Notes: generated by a model from the sequence alone, not told the origin. A stretch of 64,000 nt of DNA from Auriscalpium vulgare (GCA_019915015.1 JAHBBC010000013.1:1240001-1304000); one strand, 5' to 3'; positions 10,530 to 22,260 are shown, counted from the first letter of the stretch. Numbers and translations: made by a program.

Positions 10530-12334
10530 TCACCTCGCCCGCACATGCGCTCCAGGCAGCATCTCCTGCGCACGCACAACCCACGCCGCGTCCACATCGC
10601 ACCGTGTCACGTCGAGCTCCTCCAGACAGTACCCCGCTTTTGCGCACTTCACCAGAGTCTGCGGCAGCAGCCACATCATCTCGGCTTCCGTCCTTACACT
10701 CGCTAGCTCGGCCGGGATGGCTATGTCCACGAGTACGAGGACCGCAAGCGCGGGCACGACGGCCGCGACCCTGTCAAAATTCGCGGTGAGCGATCTCGCC
10801 GCTGCGCCCTTCACCACGAGACGTCGCACGGCGGGCATGTCCGGCCATGGGCAGGCCATGAGCCCTCCGTCGTCGAGCGCCAACTCCCGCAAGTGTGCAG
10901 ATGCCAGGATATGTAGGGCGGTGCTACCGGGCCAGTGTTGGTCGATGAAGCGTACGGTCAGGGTCGGCTCATGCTTGTGGGTATGCGCGTCCGTTCGCGC
11001 GGTCACGACGACGCCGCCGCCTATCTCGCTGGTGCAGCCGATGTCGAGGCTGGTGATGGCGTTGACGCTCGGCGCGGCGGAGTCCGCGTGGCAGTGGACG
11101 GACGCGGCAAGGAGGCGAAGGGTATCGTCCGGGAGGTGTTCTGTGGAAACCTTCAGGTTGTAGCAGGCGACAGCGTGGACCGGCAGCGATAGATGTGAGA
11201 TGAGCTTCGTGGTGTCCGGCAGGGACGCGGAGACTTCCAGATACGCCAGTTTTGCAAAAGCGACGCTGCGATATTCTTCGACCGGCCCCTCCGCTGCGAT
11301 AAAATCCTCCTTCTCGTTGACAAATTCCAGCGTAAGCCGCTCGAGCGCGCGCATCCCTTGCAGTCCGTCGAGCAGTTCTTCGAGCACATCATCGAACGAA
11401 TAGTCTACGGGGTCGTACACGTTGTGCACGTGCAGGCTCGTGAGGCGCGCAAAGACCGGCAACGACAACCGCATCTCAGCCGAGTCCGTAGAAAGATGCA
11501 GCACGCGCAGCGCCGGCGCGTGCTCGCCGAGAAAGTCGTCCGGTAGCGGCAGCGCGGAGACCGCCAGCTTGAGCGTGTGGAGGCGCGGCGCGACCATGCC
11601 GAGCGCGCTCGAATCCTCGAGCGACGAGAAGTTGATGTCGACGTCGAGGGAGACCGCGCGCGGGATATTCTTGGCGAGGAAGCGGAGCTGCCAGCTCGGT
11701 TGAAAGGAGTGGACGGGGTCGGCGGGGAAGTGGACGACGAGCGGCATCTTCTGCGCGCGCTGCACGAACACGTCTGCCCAGACAGGGCCCACTGTAGAGG
11801 AGACGTGGGCCCAGAGGCCCGCATCCGCGAGCGCGACATTCCGCCAGCGCGCGCAGACGTGTGTCACTGGGAGCCATCCGACGGGGTGTTCGATGTCCGA
11901 GCAGAAAGCGAAGATGGTCCGGAGGATCTCGGGCGGGACACGCGTGATGGGGAGGAGGGCGTTGTGCTGCTGGCGCAGCGCGTGGCGGGCGGTGCTCATG
12001 GCCTCGGTGTCGACAGCGTAGGCGATGCGCAGCGCCTTCAGTGTGCTCGCGATCGTGTCTTCCTCTAACCGAAGCCGGTTGAGGTGGGCGTCCTGCGCAG
12101 CGCTGAGAGCGTGCTCAGCGGCGTCGACGCTGTCTACGGTCTGGTGGGCAGTGTCGAGGGAGGGAAAATGGGCCCGGACTTCGGAGAGTCGAATGATCCT
12201 GTAGCGCAGGGCCTTCATCCAGATCGCGTCATGTCGTTGGGCTAGTCCGTCGTGCCATGGGCACCTGCGCTGCCTGTCAGCAGACTTGTCTGTTGGCCAG
12301 AGGAATGGAGTTACCTCTCGCTGTCGTGGCTCAT
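10530..12334 (-). CDS. Class II F-box-like protein, gene I (micro-exon plus large exon)
   Basis: Exon 1 (12334-12315) encodes MSHDSE and two bases. A 41-nt intron (12314-12274, GTAACT...CTGACAG) is followed by exon 2 (12273-10530), for a total of 587 aa. The order is a helical segment rich in Ala/Glu (AEHALSAAQDAHLNRLRLEED), an F-box-like motif (LLPITRVPPEILRTIFAFCSD, then WLPVTHVCARWRNVALADAGLWAHV), and a long leucine-rich region of LRR-like strands ending CLEELDVTRCDVDAAW. This is the architecture of basidiomycete F-box-like/WD-less proteins thought to recruit targets to SCF ligases; targets are unknown. The start was chosen because four paralogs share the same micro-exon and phase-2 intron. 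The terminal repeat of a 10-kb transposon sits only about 145 bp upstream of the ATG and may alter its promoter. Confidence 0.88.
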
Positions 12335-12478
12335 AGCAGCTTGCTGCATTGTCTTGTGACGGTGAGGCAGTCGAGGAGAGAGGAAAGAGGAAGAGCAGAG
12401 GAAGAGACAGGCGAAATTTGTGTGGCACGGTGGCAACAGTGTCCAAGCAGATAAGATAAGATATTTCACGAGCGATAC

Positions 12479-12512
12479 CGGACAAAAATACAGGACACAG
12501 ACGTCGGTCCGC
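12479..12512. repeat. Left terminal inverted repeat of the Plavaka-type element
   Basis: It starts CGGACAAAAATA and includes AGACGTCGGTC at about 12499-12509. Both blocks reappear in inverse orientation and the same order at the right end. Confidence 0.75.
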
Positions 12513-12595
12513 ATGATCACGCGTGTTCACGCATGTTCACGCATGATCATTCGTGTTCACGCGTGTTCATTCATGATCATCCGTGATCACGAAGG
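12513..12595. repeat. Left array of 10-bp palindromic repeats
   Basis: About eight degenerate copies of a 10-bp unit alternate between CATGATCACG and GTGTTCACGC types. TGATCA is self-complementary, so each unit can be read on both strands. The same units form arrays at the right end. Confidence 0.85.
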
Positions 12596-12699
12596 ATCCT
12601 GCCGTCTCCATTGTCAAAGGTATGTGTCCTATAAGTCTATGTATGTGTCCTACATCAGCAAAAGTACCGAAAAGTTGCGGCGGCTGGTAGCGGCCACCA

Positions 12700-12895
12700 G
12701 CCACGTGGCGCGGTTGCAAGCGCTGGCGTAGGGTTACAAGTGCGTTGCCAGCCTGGCGAACGGGTTGCAGCCTGGGTGCAAGGCTGGCCGTGGGCTTACA
12801 GTCTGGCCGCAAGTCTGGTGCAGGGCTGTCAACTGGACGCAAGGCTGATAGGTGGCATGTCAGCCGCTCACAAGTCTGATAGGCAACGTGTAATA
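12700..12895. repeat. Left subterminal repeats (GCAAGGCTGG type)
   Basis: Many degenerate copies of a short motif such as TTGCAGCCTGG, GCAAGGCTGG and GCAAGTCTGG occur in both orientations. Matching copies lie at 21930-22260 near the other end. Subterminal repeats like these often bind the transposase; that role is inference here. Confidence 0.75.
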
Positions 12896-12915
12896 TATTA
12901 CTCGCACACTAAATA

Positions 12916-15900
12916 CTACAAAGCAGCAAACCCGTGGACAGCGAGGATGTCCTCGTCCTCGCTGTCGCCCTCCTCACTGTCGGTGTCGTCCGCGCCGCAG
13001 CTCTCGCGGCCCTCGCCGTTGCCGTCTGAGTCGTCACCCTCGTCATCCCTGCCTCTGCCCTCGTCATCCCTGCCTCTGCCCTCGTCATCCCTTCCCTCGC
13101 CGTCCTCGCTTTCCTCGCCCTCGCCCTCGCCGTCCTCGTCCGATGAGCTGATGTCCTCTTCGTCAAAAAGGGCGACTATGGCGTCATCTTCGTTGTCGGT
13201 GCTGGGATCTTCGTCGTTGTTGTCGGTGCTGGGATCTTTGTCGTCGTGGTTGGTGCTGGGATCTTCGTCCTCATTGTCGGTACCGGTATTGAGGTCCTCG
13301 CCTGAGTGACTGTGTGGCGACGGGGGATCTTGCTGTTGCGTCACCGCATGTGCGTCGGCACGCAGAATCTTGTTCAGGTGCCGCGTTGAGGCATGGCCGA
13401 TTCCACCGCCTCGCAATCGCATGAAGTGATCGCGATCGGCATGCCTGTGTACGGGTTAGCTTGTGGCAAAGAACAATGACTGTGCTTACATGTTAACGTG
13501 ATATTTCTTCCACTCGACAGCCTTGCGAGCGAGCGAGGGAGTGGGAAGGTCATCCGCTGCGCCGGACACGAAGTCAGGCATCAGATGCACGCCGCGTATG
13601 ATGTCGTTGGGGTTGATGAATCCAAGAGCGTCGGGTTCGTCAAGATCAATGGGGCCAACGCGCGGAAGTCGGCGTGTGGTCCACGGGCCAGGAACGCCGG
13701 GGTCCTGCACCATCCAGCGAACCCAGGCGACGTCCATACGACGATATTCGGTAGGATTGGAGTCCGGAGGTGCGTGCTGATAAAGGACATGGAAGATTCT
13801 CAGTATGCGGGCGTACCAGTAAGGCTGGAAGGAGGGGTCCGAGGGGTCGTCACTTGACAAGAGCATGACATCGGCATGCGTGCGTGGGTTCATGGTGTCC
13901 TGTTCTCGGCGGACATCGTACGTGTTGTAGTTGACTCGCACAACCTGGTGGAAATACATCTTGTTTTCTTTGAGACGGATTGTGTTGCGGTCTGCGTCTG
14001 TGAACGTCCAATCGTGATTCTCAGGCAGGTCGAGCGCTCGGGCAAGGATGTGATCTATGAGTGAAGAACGAAATCCCTACGCACATGTGAACATAGGTAG
14101 ATAATGAATGACACGAGTGCACGTACCTTCAATGCTGGATCGTCCTCGTGATCCTGCATCCACACCGCAATTTCTACCGACTCGCGAGACAGCTCCGCGA
14201 CGTGATAGTGCGCCTTCGGGTCCGTGAAGGGCAAGTCGTCGTCGGACTTCTTGGCCTTGCGACGTCTGGACGGTGGCGCTGGGTCACCGTCAGCGGATGA
14301 CTCTAGATCCTTCTCCATCCGGCGTCGCATGTCCGCAACGAAGCGTTCTCGGGCCTCCTGGTCAGCTATTGATGAGATGTATTTGACCTTGCCGCTCTTC
14401 GCATATCGTCGTTTGACCTGGCGATGCTGCAGCTCACCCTGGAACCTGATTAATCTGGGCGCGCGCAGTGTCAACAACAATCCACGTACCGTCTGCGTGT
14501 TGTAGTTATCCGTTGTCCCGATGTACTGGATTGTTGGCGGATAGTCGGGGAAAAAGTGCATCTTGACAGTCGACATGTTGAACGACTTGAACTTGGTTCC
14601 AGAAGCGGGGGCAGGTGCGTTCGGATTGCGGCTGGCGCGCCTCACAGCAGTCCGACGGCGGACGTCGGCCTCCTTCGGGAGCTCCTTGGTAGCTATCTTG
14701 TCGCAGACCGTGTCACAGAAGACGCGAAGAGATTCTCCGAGTGATGTTGTCACAATCTTGAAGAACTCAAGCGTAGAGTCCGTGTGCACGCGGAGCTTGG
14801 CATAGGCGTGCCAGGTGAGAAGGTCGAACAGGAGGTCCTGGATGGTGTCGTTCATGCCCGGGTAGTCGTCGTGGTCAAAGAGCCCGTCGAAGGCAGCCAT
14901 GGCACACTGACCCAAATGAGAAAACTGAACTGACAAGGCAAGGTGCGACGTACCTGCAGCATGTCCTCGAAATCCCGAGCGGCAAGCTTCTTCATCTCCG
15001 ACACATTGTCACTGAACTTGCGGATGGTGTTGCGACCGAACGTCGGCATCTGGCGATACCTCTCGTTCAGGATCGCAATCCTGTCCCCACCGAGGGCGTA
15101 GAGGATCCGGAGCAGGTGCATGAACACCGCCTTCCAGATCCCAAGCTCGAACTCATGGAGTAAGTCGACCACGAGCATGGAGTGGAAGTCGAAAGGCGTG
15201 AGTGGTGTGTTCAACTTCGTGAACGCGTTCTGCAGACGGATCATCATGAGACGATGCACGAAAGACAAGATGCAGACATACTCTCGTGGGTGTCATCGAT
15301 TTCGCATCGAGGTGATTCTTCACACCTTTGCCCGTGATTGAGCCGCCATGCGTGTACATTTGTACGCGCGCTTTCTTGACCACAGTCCGGCTTGCCTGGT
15401 CGTCGACGCGCACGTTCTTCCGCCGCTCCATGTCGGCAGGGCTAGCGACCTCCGGGATTTCGTCCTTGGTGACGAAGCACCGTGGACAAGGACATCGGCC
15501 TTGATTCTTGATACATGCCAGGAGAACCCTGCAACAGATAATTAGCGTGCGTCAAGAAGGCTAACTGCAAGACACATACTTCTCCGGGTAGTCGGCAGAA
15601 TAAGTAAATATCCGGGGGAAGAATCTGCGCTCGACGCCATCCTGGCACATGAGGACGATTCCGTGGTGATAGGCTTCCATGAATTCGTCGTCGAGCATAT
15701 GGTCAATGGCCGCGTGCATCAATTCACGCTTGCAGTGAGTCTTCACGTTCGCGCTTGATAGACGGCCGTAATGCGCCCGGAACTGCGTCTGGAAATCTGC
15801 AGGGAGCTGTGAAGATGTCAGAGGGACATAGCTATGTATGACTGAAGCGACTCACCGAGGGCAAATAAGCCACATGATGGCATGCTTGAGATGTCGGCTT

Positions 15901-17280
15901 TGCCCGAGCGTACTTGGATTCCGACCCAAAATACAAGTAAACGGGCCATGCCGACGCCGACCCGAAGCTGGCAAGATGGGTAGCGTCGGACCAGAGCATC
16001 ATTGGCATGACGACACGTTCGAGGTTGTCGTCCGGCTCTCGAGGGAGGTTGTTGATGTCGCGATGGGCGTCACGCATGGCTTCGGAGCTGTACACCTCCG
16101 AGTATACACCCTCCGAGACTTCTGGGTAGTTGTCGTCGGGGATCCAGCGCTGCTCGAAGGGTGTGAAGTGGTACTTCTTAGAGCGCTCGCTCGCGTAGGC
16201 GGACTTGATGACGTCGTACAGGCGGCGGTACTTGAATCCTGGGACGTCCATCTTGGGGGCGGACACCTCGGATTGCTTGTGATGCTCGTCTGGGAGGGAG
16301 ATGGAAAGGGTCGCTGTGTGCCACCCATCAGTCTGATGGAAGGGGTTGTCAACGTCTCGGAGGTAATTGTCGAGCAGCATGGTCTCGTGCTCGTGCTTGA
16401 AGTCCTTCAACTCGCTCCAGTCCATCTGGAACTTGTACACATCTTGAGCAAAAAGGTTGTGCTGCGGCGCGCTGTCTTTCTGCCCGCCGCCATTGTAGGC
16501 CCAGCCCATCCAAATCGCCGCAGCTTTGCTGGAGAAGGGCTCGTAAAGAGACGGTTTGTGCGGAGCGGGCGCCGGCGCAGCGCTGTTGGGCGCAGTTGTT
16601 GATGTGGTATCACGAGCAAGGTCGGGAGCATCGCAGACACTGTCTAGCGAATACTCTGAGTCCGGGATCCAGGTGGGCTGCGATGGATAAATCCGATAGA
16701 GGCCAAGGCGACTCGCGTTTGTTTGAACGGCAGTGTCCGGAGCGGCAGGACTGTCCTCGCGGACAACGTCAGGTGGTTGATCAGGAATATCGACGTTGTC
16801 GATATGGAGGAAATCGACGAAGTGGCGAGGGACTCGAGGAATGCGTCCTGCGCGCGTTGGTGCAAGAAGGCCGGGCAGCGGGTACGCCACAGGAACGGGA
16901 GGGAAGCGTTCATCATCCGCAGGAGGTCGCGGGCTTGGAGCTTCAGGCGTCGGGCTTGCAGGAGCTGGCCCGGGTTCGGGGGCCTCGGACTCGGGGGCCT
17001 GCAAATTCTGTTAGTGTTGCACATGAAGCAAAATCAAGCCGCGCACCGAATCCTCCGACGGGCTCTCGATTCGGCGCATGTTCTTTCGCCCCGTCTGCGC
17101 TTTCTTGCCCTTCGTCCGACGACGCTTCCGGGGTATGGATGCTTCCGGTGCAGAGTCAGGCACGCCCGCGTTCTTGGGAATGCAACGACCACTGCTCTGG
17201 TGTGCAGTGAGGGCACGAGTCGAAGTGAAGACCGGCGCTTTCTCGCAGATGGTGCAGGTGTGAGTAATTGAATCGGCCAT
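12916..17280 (-). CDS. Plavaka-type transposase, nine exons, apparently intact
   Basis: Exons 17280-17047, 16998-15856, 15806-15580, 15528-15282, 15229-14954, 14906-14490, 14438-14127, 14076-13490 and 13444-12916 join in frame to 1323 aa. The N-terminus has a zinc-finger-like CTICEKAPVF...HQSSGRC (about residues 9-33), followed by a basic stretch and a Pro-rich linker. The core shows the family hallmarks: WSDATHLASFG (Asp416, probable first acidic catalytic residue), ACHHVAYLPS, HGIVLMCQDGVERR, IFTYSADYPEK, a Cys cluster GRCPCPRC, VDLLHEFELGIWK (Asp639) and WHAYAKLRVHTDSTL. A C-terminal RVNYNTYDVRREQDTMNPRTH block is followed by a very acidic Asp/Glu tail with duplicated DDEGRGR units. All introns are GT-AG and about 44-55 nt. 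It should cut and join the element ends in the nucleus. It is divergently paired with the DUF6698-like gene. Confidence 0.92.
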
Positions 17281-17664
17281 GGTGGGGGGAGGCAGTGGGC
17301 GAGCTGGCGAAGAGGAGCATTGGGCGGGGCTTATGAATGGATGGAGGATGGATCGTTGGTGGTGAGCCTCCATCAGAAAATCCTGCTGGAGCTGTCGCCG
17401 TGCAGCGACAGCGGCCCACGTTTGCCGTCACTGATCATCGCATCAGTTGCACGCGCCGCGTTGAGGTGCGTTTGCATTGGCCGGCTGGTGAGAAATGTTA
17501 GGCACGCGCATCGAGAGGAAAAATGGTGCACTTACTGTGCGCGATGACCCTAGCTCCGGTGCCCCTCTCTCGCACCCGCGCATCCGCAGACATAGCTGGG
17601 GTCTTGATGAAGTTCTTCAAGCCGAGGTATTCTTGAGGACGAAGGCGACGTGTCCAAAGTCACA

Positions 17665-17688
17665 AGGGCAGCCTGTAAAGGCTGCCCT
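17665..17688. repeat. Hairpin with 10-bp arms
   Basis: AGGGCAGCCT and AGGCTGCCCT flank a 4-base loop (GTAA). It lies 20 bases from a second palindrome with the same AGCCT/AGGCT core. Confidence 0.9.
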
Positions 17689-17707
17689 CAAGGTGACACT
17701 CAGACAG

Positions 17708-17727
17708 AACAGCCTTTAAAGGCTGTT
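17708..17727. repeat. Perfect 20-bp palindrome
   Basis: AACAGCCTTT is directly followed by AAAGGCTGTT with no loop. The core matches the neighbouring hairpin at 17665-17688. Confidence 0.95.
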
Positions 17728-18541
17728 TCGTCACAGGGGAATGAGGAAAATGGAGCGCAGGTGCCGTGCGCGGCGACGAAAACGATTAGCGCGCAGGGGT
17801 GGAGGTGGAGGAGGTGGATGCGCGCAGCGCGCCGCGCGTGCGGCGCCTCTCGAGCACGAGCTTAAGCTCACGCACGAGGTTGTTGTCGTCGTGTTCCGTG
17901 CGTAGGGGCGCGCGTGCACTCCCGATGACCCAGCCGCGGGCGCTGAGAAGGGGTCGGGGTGGGTCTTGGAGCACGGCGGTGGGAAGGCCGCACTGCGATA
18001 CGCGCTCGTCCTCGTGCGCTTCTTCAGCCCGGACACTGCGCCCGAATTTGTGGAGTGATTCGGCGCGCTGGGAGTGTGAAGCGTGGGCGCGGGGGGTAGC
18101 GCATGGGTGAAGGTGTAGAGCGCAAGCAGTGCCGTGGAAGGGCGCGGGCGGAGTATTGATCACAGAGGTGCGAGTGGCGGCGAGGAGGAGGATGGGAGCG
18201 GGATGGCGTGGCTTCGGCGGCGGGATGCATGGGAGACGCGAGCAGGCGGAGGAGGTGCGCACGCCCACACAGCCCGCGAACCCTGGGAGCTTCAACTTGC
18301 ACCCTCTTGTGCGGGAGCCGCTCGCAGCGACACGCTTTCACTTGCTCGTCGTTGAAGACTGCGTGCTCATGCCATGCGACTACATGGAAAATGCATGCAT
18401 TGACCTGCGGACGCGCCTCACTGTCACCGCGCCACCGTTGCTCCCGACCCTCGACGACACGCCCGCCGGAGGCATGGCGTGCTCCAGCAGCCCGCTCTCG
18501 TCACTCACCCACACCGCACTCCCGCCCAGAGAGAATGAGCT

Positions 18542-18569
18542 GTCGAAAGGCGAGTGCTGGCCTTTCGAC
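18542..18569. repeat. Hairpin with 10-bp arms
   Basis: GTCGAAAGGC and GCCTTTCGAC flank an 8-base loop in the intergenic region of the transposon. Confidence 0.9.
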
Positions 18570-18950
18570 TGGTGCGTCGACACGGAGGCGCGTGCGTGCG
18601 GTGCATGATGCCTGCATTGAAGCTCGAGTGCGAACCACTGACGGCATCGGCCGATGGGTAATCCGCACACGGCTGGGGCGTAGGCCAGGATCGGGGGTGG
18701 CGTGCGGGGACGTGAAAATCTCCGCGAAGACGTCCTTGCGCTTGGACGTGCGCATGACGAGCTTCTGGAGAGGGAGGGTGAGGATGGGCGTGGGGGACAG
18801 GTCCATCGAGTTGATGGAATCAAAAGATGGGCGAGGCAGTCTTGAGAACTATAGAAATAACGGGTTAGCTTAGATCCAACCAACTCGTGGCCACCACCTG
18901 CCGCACCAGTGGGACAGTGTCCCCGCGGTCCAAAACCAGCTAAGGGAGCA

Positions 18951-18998
18951 CTCTGCGTCGAACGGCGGTCAAAAACCAGCCATGTGTTCGACGCAGAG
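18951..18998. repeat. Inverted repeat with 13-bp arms
   Basis: CTCTGCGTCGAAC (18951-18963) and its exact inverse (18986-18998) flank a 22-base loop. A direct repeat, GGTC(C/A)AAAACCAGC, occurs just before the left arm and again inside the loop. Confidence 0.9.
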
Positions 18999-19361
18999 GG
19001 TCGTAGGGCGGCAGGGTAATACAGTACATGAAATACACACCTGGGAACCCCCAATGATGCCGCCTGCACCGATGTGTTGTGGATGTCGCGAGGATCCTGA
19101 TTGCGCGCTGGCAGCGCTGCTGACGCACTGATGTGGCAGCGAGAGCGGTTAGGCAGAGCTTCATACAGATAAGTATTGGCGACGCACCTGGTGCTGAGCG
19201 GACTTGAGAGGTATTAGGTCGTTGGGACAGTGTGTTGTGTGAGAGAAGAGCAGAGTCGACGTCACGACGCGACAAAGTCGAGACGGTCACGTGGCGGCTA
19301 TGATGTAGCGCGTGAAACACCAGACCGTCGCGTCATTCTCTCTTGCCCTCTCACCACCACC

Positions 19362-21684
19362 ATGCCCTCCTCCCCACCCCCCGACTGTTCCCCAACACCT
19401 GAGTCTGGTGCCGAGTCTGGATACAACGCGCTCGCAGCGTACAGAGCTAGAAGGGCCAAAAAGGCAAAGAAGAAGGCACAGTACGTACTTTTGTCGCCTT
19501 CCGCCCTTACTTTTGTGCTCACTTCTTCTCATACTCTGCAAGGAACGACCGGGAGAAGGCATCTTCCAAATCAAAGGCATCGACCCGCAAGAGGGCCAAA
19601 GCGAGCTCAAAGAAGGCGCGGGCGACAGAGGAGTCAGACTTGTATGTTCCTCCCACATATATGCTGCACTATTGCTTACCTCCGGACTGCCAGCTCTGAC
19701 TCCGAGTCAGATGAGGCCGACGAACAGAGGACAACTACGCGTGACAAATCGAATGCATCGACACGCAAGAGGGCCACAGTGAGCGCGAAGAAGGCGCGGG
19801 CGGCAGAAGAGTCCAATGTGTACGTCTTCCCCGCATATATGCTGCCCTGTTTCTTACTACCGGATTCTCAGCTCTGATGCTGAGTCAAAAGAGGCCGACG
19901 AATACAGGACGGCTGCGCGTGGCATTCCCAGACTCACCGACCCATTTTGCCCGTATTACCATGTCTTCCTCGTTGCCAAGGCCTCAATGTCCAACGGGAG
20001 CGACGCGGAGAAGATGATCAAGAGCATGTAAGTGCCTTTATTGACCTTGCCGATGCGCTCACATGCCTGTGGAGACAGTCCCCTTGAGATCCAGGACCAC
20101 TACAAGAATGTGTACGAGGAGATTCAGCGCCTCCTGCCGGGTGTTCGGAAGAAGGTCAAGGGGACGAAGGCCAAGGACCTCGCCAAGGCGGATTTCGTGC
20201 GCTGGGTGAGTGATACCATATGCATATATGCGCTTATATTTCCGTTAATCGAGCATTTCAGATAAATAAGGGCGTCAGTAACGCTCGATCCGACGACGCA
20301 GCTCGAATCAAGAAGATGACCGAGACGTACGCATCGTCCGACCCAAACGACAGGCGCTCTCGTCTCCTGCTCAACACTGGCGTGGGCTCGGGCTCCAAGG
20401 CCAACCGCGGGTACAATAACGCTGCCCTTGCGCGCATGCTGTGCCCCGGCCGTGATCTCGCCACGTTTGACAATGATCCCGATGCGTACGCTGGATTCTT
20501 CTTCAACTTCTTTGGTTCAACTTACCGTCTGTCAGCGCTCGCCAGATGATGCAAGACAACAGGATCAAGGTTACGGGTGACAAGGTACCAAGCTTTGCAT
20601 GGGAGCACGGCATATATAACCCAGGCAATCTCTTTGACGGCCTTTTCCGAGGTCAATATCCACTGCGGGTGCGTCATTCGTATGACTTTCTAGTCCTTGG
20701 TCACAACCAGGTTGCAGGTCCTGCGAGATATCTTCACATCTCCTTCCTCTGCACTGCACGGCCCCTCCGGCCGCACGCGCGCGTCACGCCCGTCGGTCAA
20801 CAGACTGTGTCAAGTAGACACGGTGACTGTTGCTATGATTGCTTATGCAATGGTTCAGGTATGCGCTCTCATCCCGAGTGTGGTCGACTGAGATCACGCA
20901 GGACCTTGTCGCCAGGCACGATACGCGCTCACTAGTCGCGAGTCATTCAACGTCTCCGACGGCGTCTTCAACTACCACACATTCTACCTCAAAATCATCA
21001 AGATGTTCAGTATCAATGCAGACTGGACCAAAGAGACACTCCGCTGGTTTAACCTGTGAGTGACCCGGTGCTCCTTTGCCTCCTCCTCACTCGGTCCTGT
21101 TGCCTCTTTCAGCCAGGTTTATGGACATGAAGACGGGATGCTGCCGTTCGGCGCTAATGCAGACGATCCAGAAGACAGCAATGACGACGACGAAGCCGTC
21201 GCACGCAAGCAGTACGCCGAGGCACTCAAAGCGCAGGAGGCCGCAGGTGAGTCTAGAATATATTTGACCCAATGAGCTCACTCGACGGACTCTTGCAGCA
21301 GCCGCCGCTGCCGCCGCTAGTACAGCCGCCGCTACAGCCGCTGTCATAGCGCCTGCTCGCATCGGTATCGCCACCCCCGACATCGACGAAGTCGAGCCGA
21401 CCCCCGCCGGCGATCCAGCCCCTTCACGCTGCACAACGGCACCCAACAGTCCCGCTATGCCGTCGCGCCGACAACCAGTGCCTGCGAGCTCGTCCACCAT
21501 GGCCTCACCGGAGCCCGTCAGCCCTGCGCGGTCGTCGCTTCGTCGCGGGCGCTCCGCCGATGCTGAGGACGAAGATGAAGTGGTGCCCCCGCCGACGCGT
21601 CGACCCCGCCTTTCAAACGTAGAGAATGTGCGCCCGAAGAAGACGCCTGGCACAAAGACGGGGGGGAAGAAGCGTGGTAAGTAG
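19362..21684 (+). CDS. DUF6698-like protein carried by the transposon, eleven exons
   Basis: Exons 19362-19480, 19543-19641, 19694-19819, 19872-20027, 20079-20205, 20262-20485, 20536-20668, 20718-20858, 20916-21055, 21113-21246 and 21299-21684 join in frame to 594 aa. Residues about 40-115 hold two Lys/Arg-rich blocks (STRKRAKASSKKARA and STRKRATVSAKKARA) that look like nuclear signals. The middle matches what I recall of the basidiomycete DUF6698 family: GYNNAALARMLCP, LFDGLFRGQYPLRVLRDIFTSPSSAL, IAYAMVQARYALTS and DGVFNYHTFYLKII. The C-terminus is low-complexity Ala/Pro with a basic end. The biochemical role is unknown. Its place opposite the transposase inside shared ends suggests an accessory factor for transposition or element persistence, which is inference. 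The exon 8-9 junction was chosen to keep the conserved frame. Confidence 0.85.
19567..19922. repeat. 178-bp tandem duplication containing exon, intron and exon parts
   Basis: Two diverged 178-bp units (about 19567-19744 and 19745-19922) each contain the end of one exon, a 52-nt intron (GTAYGT donor, CATATATGCTGC inside) and the start of the next exon. Phase is preserved, so the duplication added one exon and one intron without breaking the frame. Confidence 0.85.
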
Positions 21685-21924
21685 TGTATCGATGGTATGC
21701 GTCTGCGCTCTGCTCGGGTGTCAGTTTCGCTTTCGTGTTCTGCGTGGTTGTGTGCTCTCTCGTACTCTTGGGCTCTCTGTTCCCGTGTTCTCGTTCTTGT
21801 GCTTCTGTGTCCCCGTGTTCTCGTCTCGCCCTCTTGTGCTTTCACAATCTCGTATCAGTGCTACGTACATTCATGTAATTCAATTGTTGAGTAATCATAT
21901 CGTCCTTGCGGGCCTCGCAATCGC

Positions 21925-22260
21925 TTGAAAACACTGCAAGCCCTTGAAGGCCCCGCACGCTCTTACCACGCCTGATGCCCCTTACAATGTGTTGCCAGCG
22001 CTGGCAACCAACGAGCCAATGCAAGGCTGGCAGCGCCTGATGCCGCTTGCAACCCGTTGCCAGCGCTGGCAGGCAAACGAGCGACGCAAGGCTGGTGTTG
22101 GCTTGCAGCCGCTTACCAGTCACTCTTAGGAATCTTATGGTGGCTTGCAGCCATAAGGGCTTTAAGTTAAGTACTTGTAACCGGGTCTGCCGGCTGATAT
22201 TCGAGACCCGAATCTTGCGGCGCTGGGCCGCCTTGTGAAGGTTATAACTGCCTACAACCG
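21925..22260. repeat. Right subterminal repeats (TTGCCAGCGCTGGCAA and GCAAGGCTGG type)
   Basis: Includes two copies of the near-palindrome TTGCCAGCGCTGGCA (about 21992-22006 and 22050-22064) and several GCAAGGCTGG/GGCTTGCAGCC units. It mirrors the left set at 12700-12895. Confidence 0.75.

Larger units (their letters stand above)
17281..19361. other. Intergenic region between the two divergent transposon genes, with hairpins
   Basis: This 2.1-kb stretch should hold both promoters. It contains four separate hairpins, listed individually. A minus-strand frame between about 18130 and 17786 is protein-like (segments AEEAHEDERVS, LLSARGWVIGS, LRTEHDDNNLVRELKLVLERR) but has no recognised domain and no clear start. 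It could be a captured gene fragment. Another minus-strand frame at 18806-18501 starts with MDLSPTPILTLPLQK and also has no recognised family. Confidence 0.45.

Noticed and set aside
12513..12595. Short regular repeats that might suggest a CRISPR array
   Set aside because: Units are 10 bp, palindromic and without unique spacers, in a eukaryotic transposon end.
15838..16602. Plus-strand open frame of about 254 codons
   Set aside because: It lies antisense to exon 2 of the Plavaka-type transposase, whose conserved motifs show the minus strand is coding.
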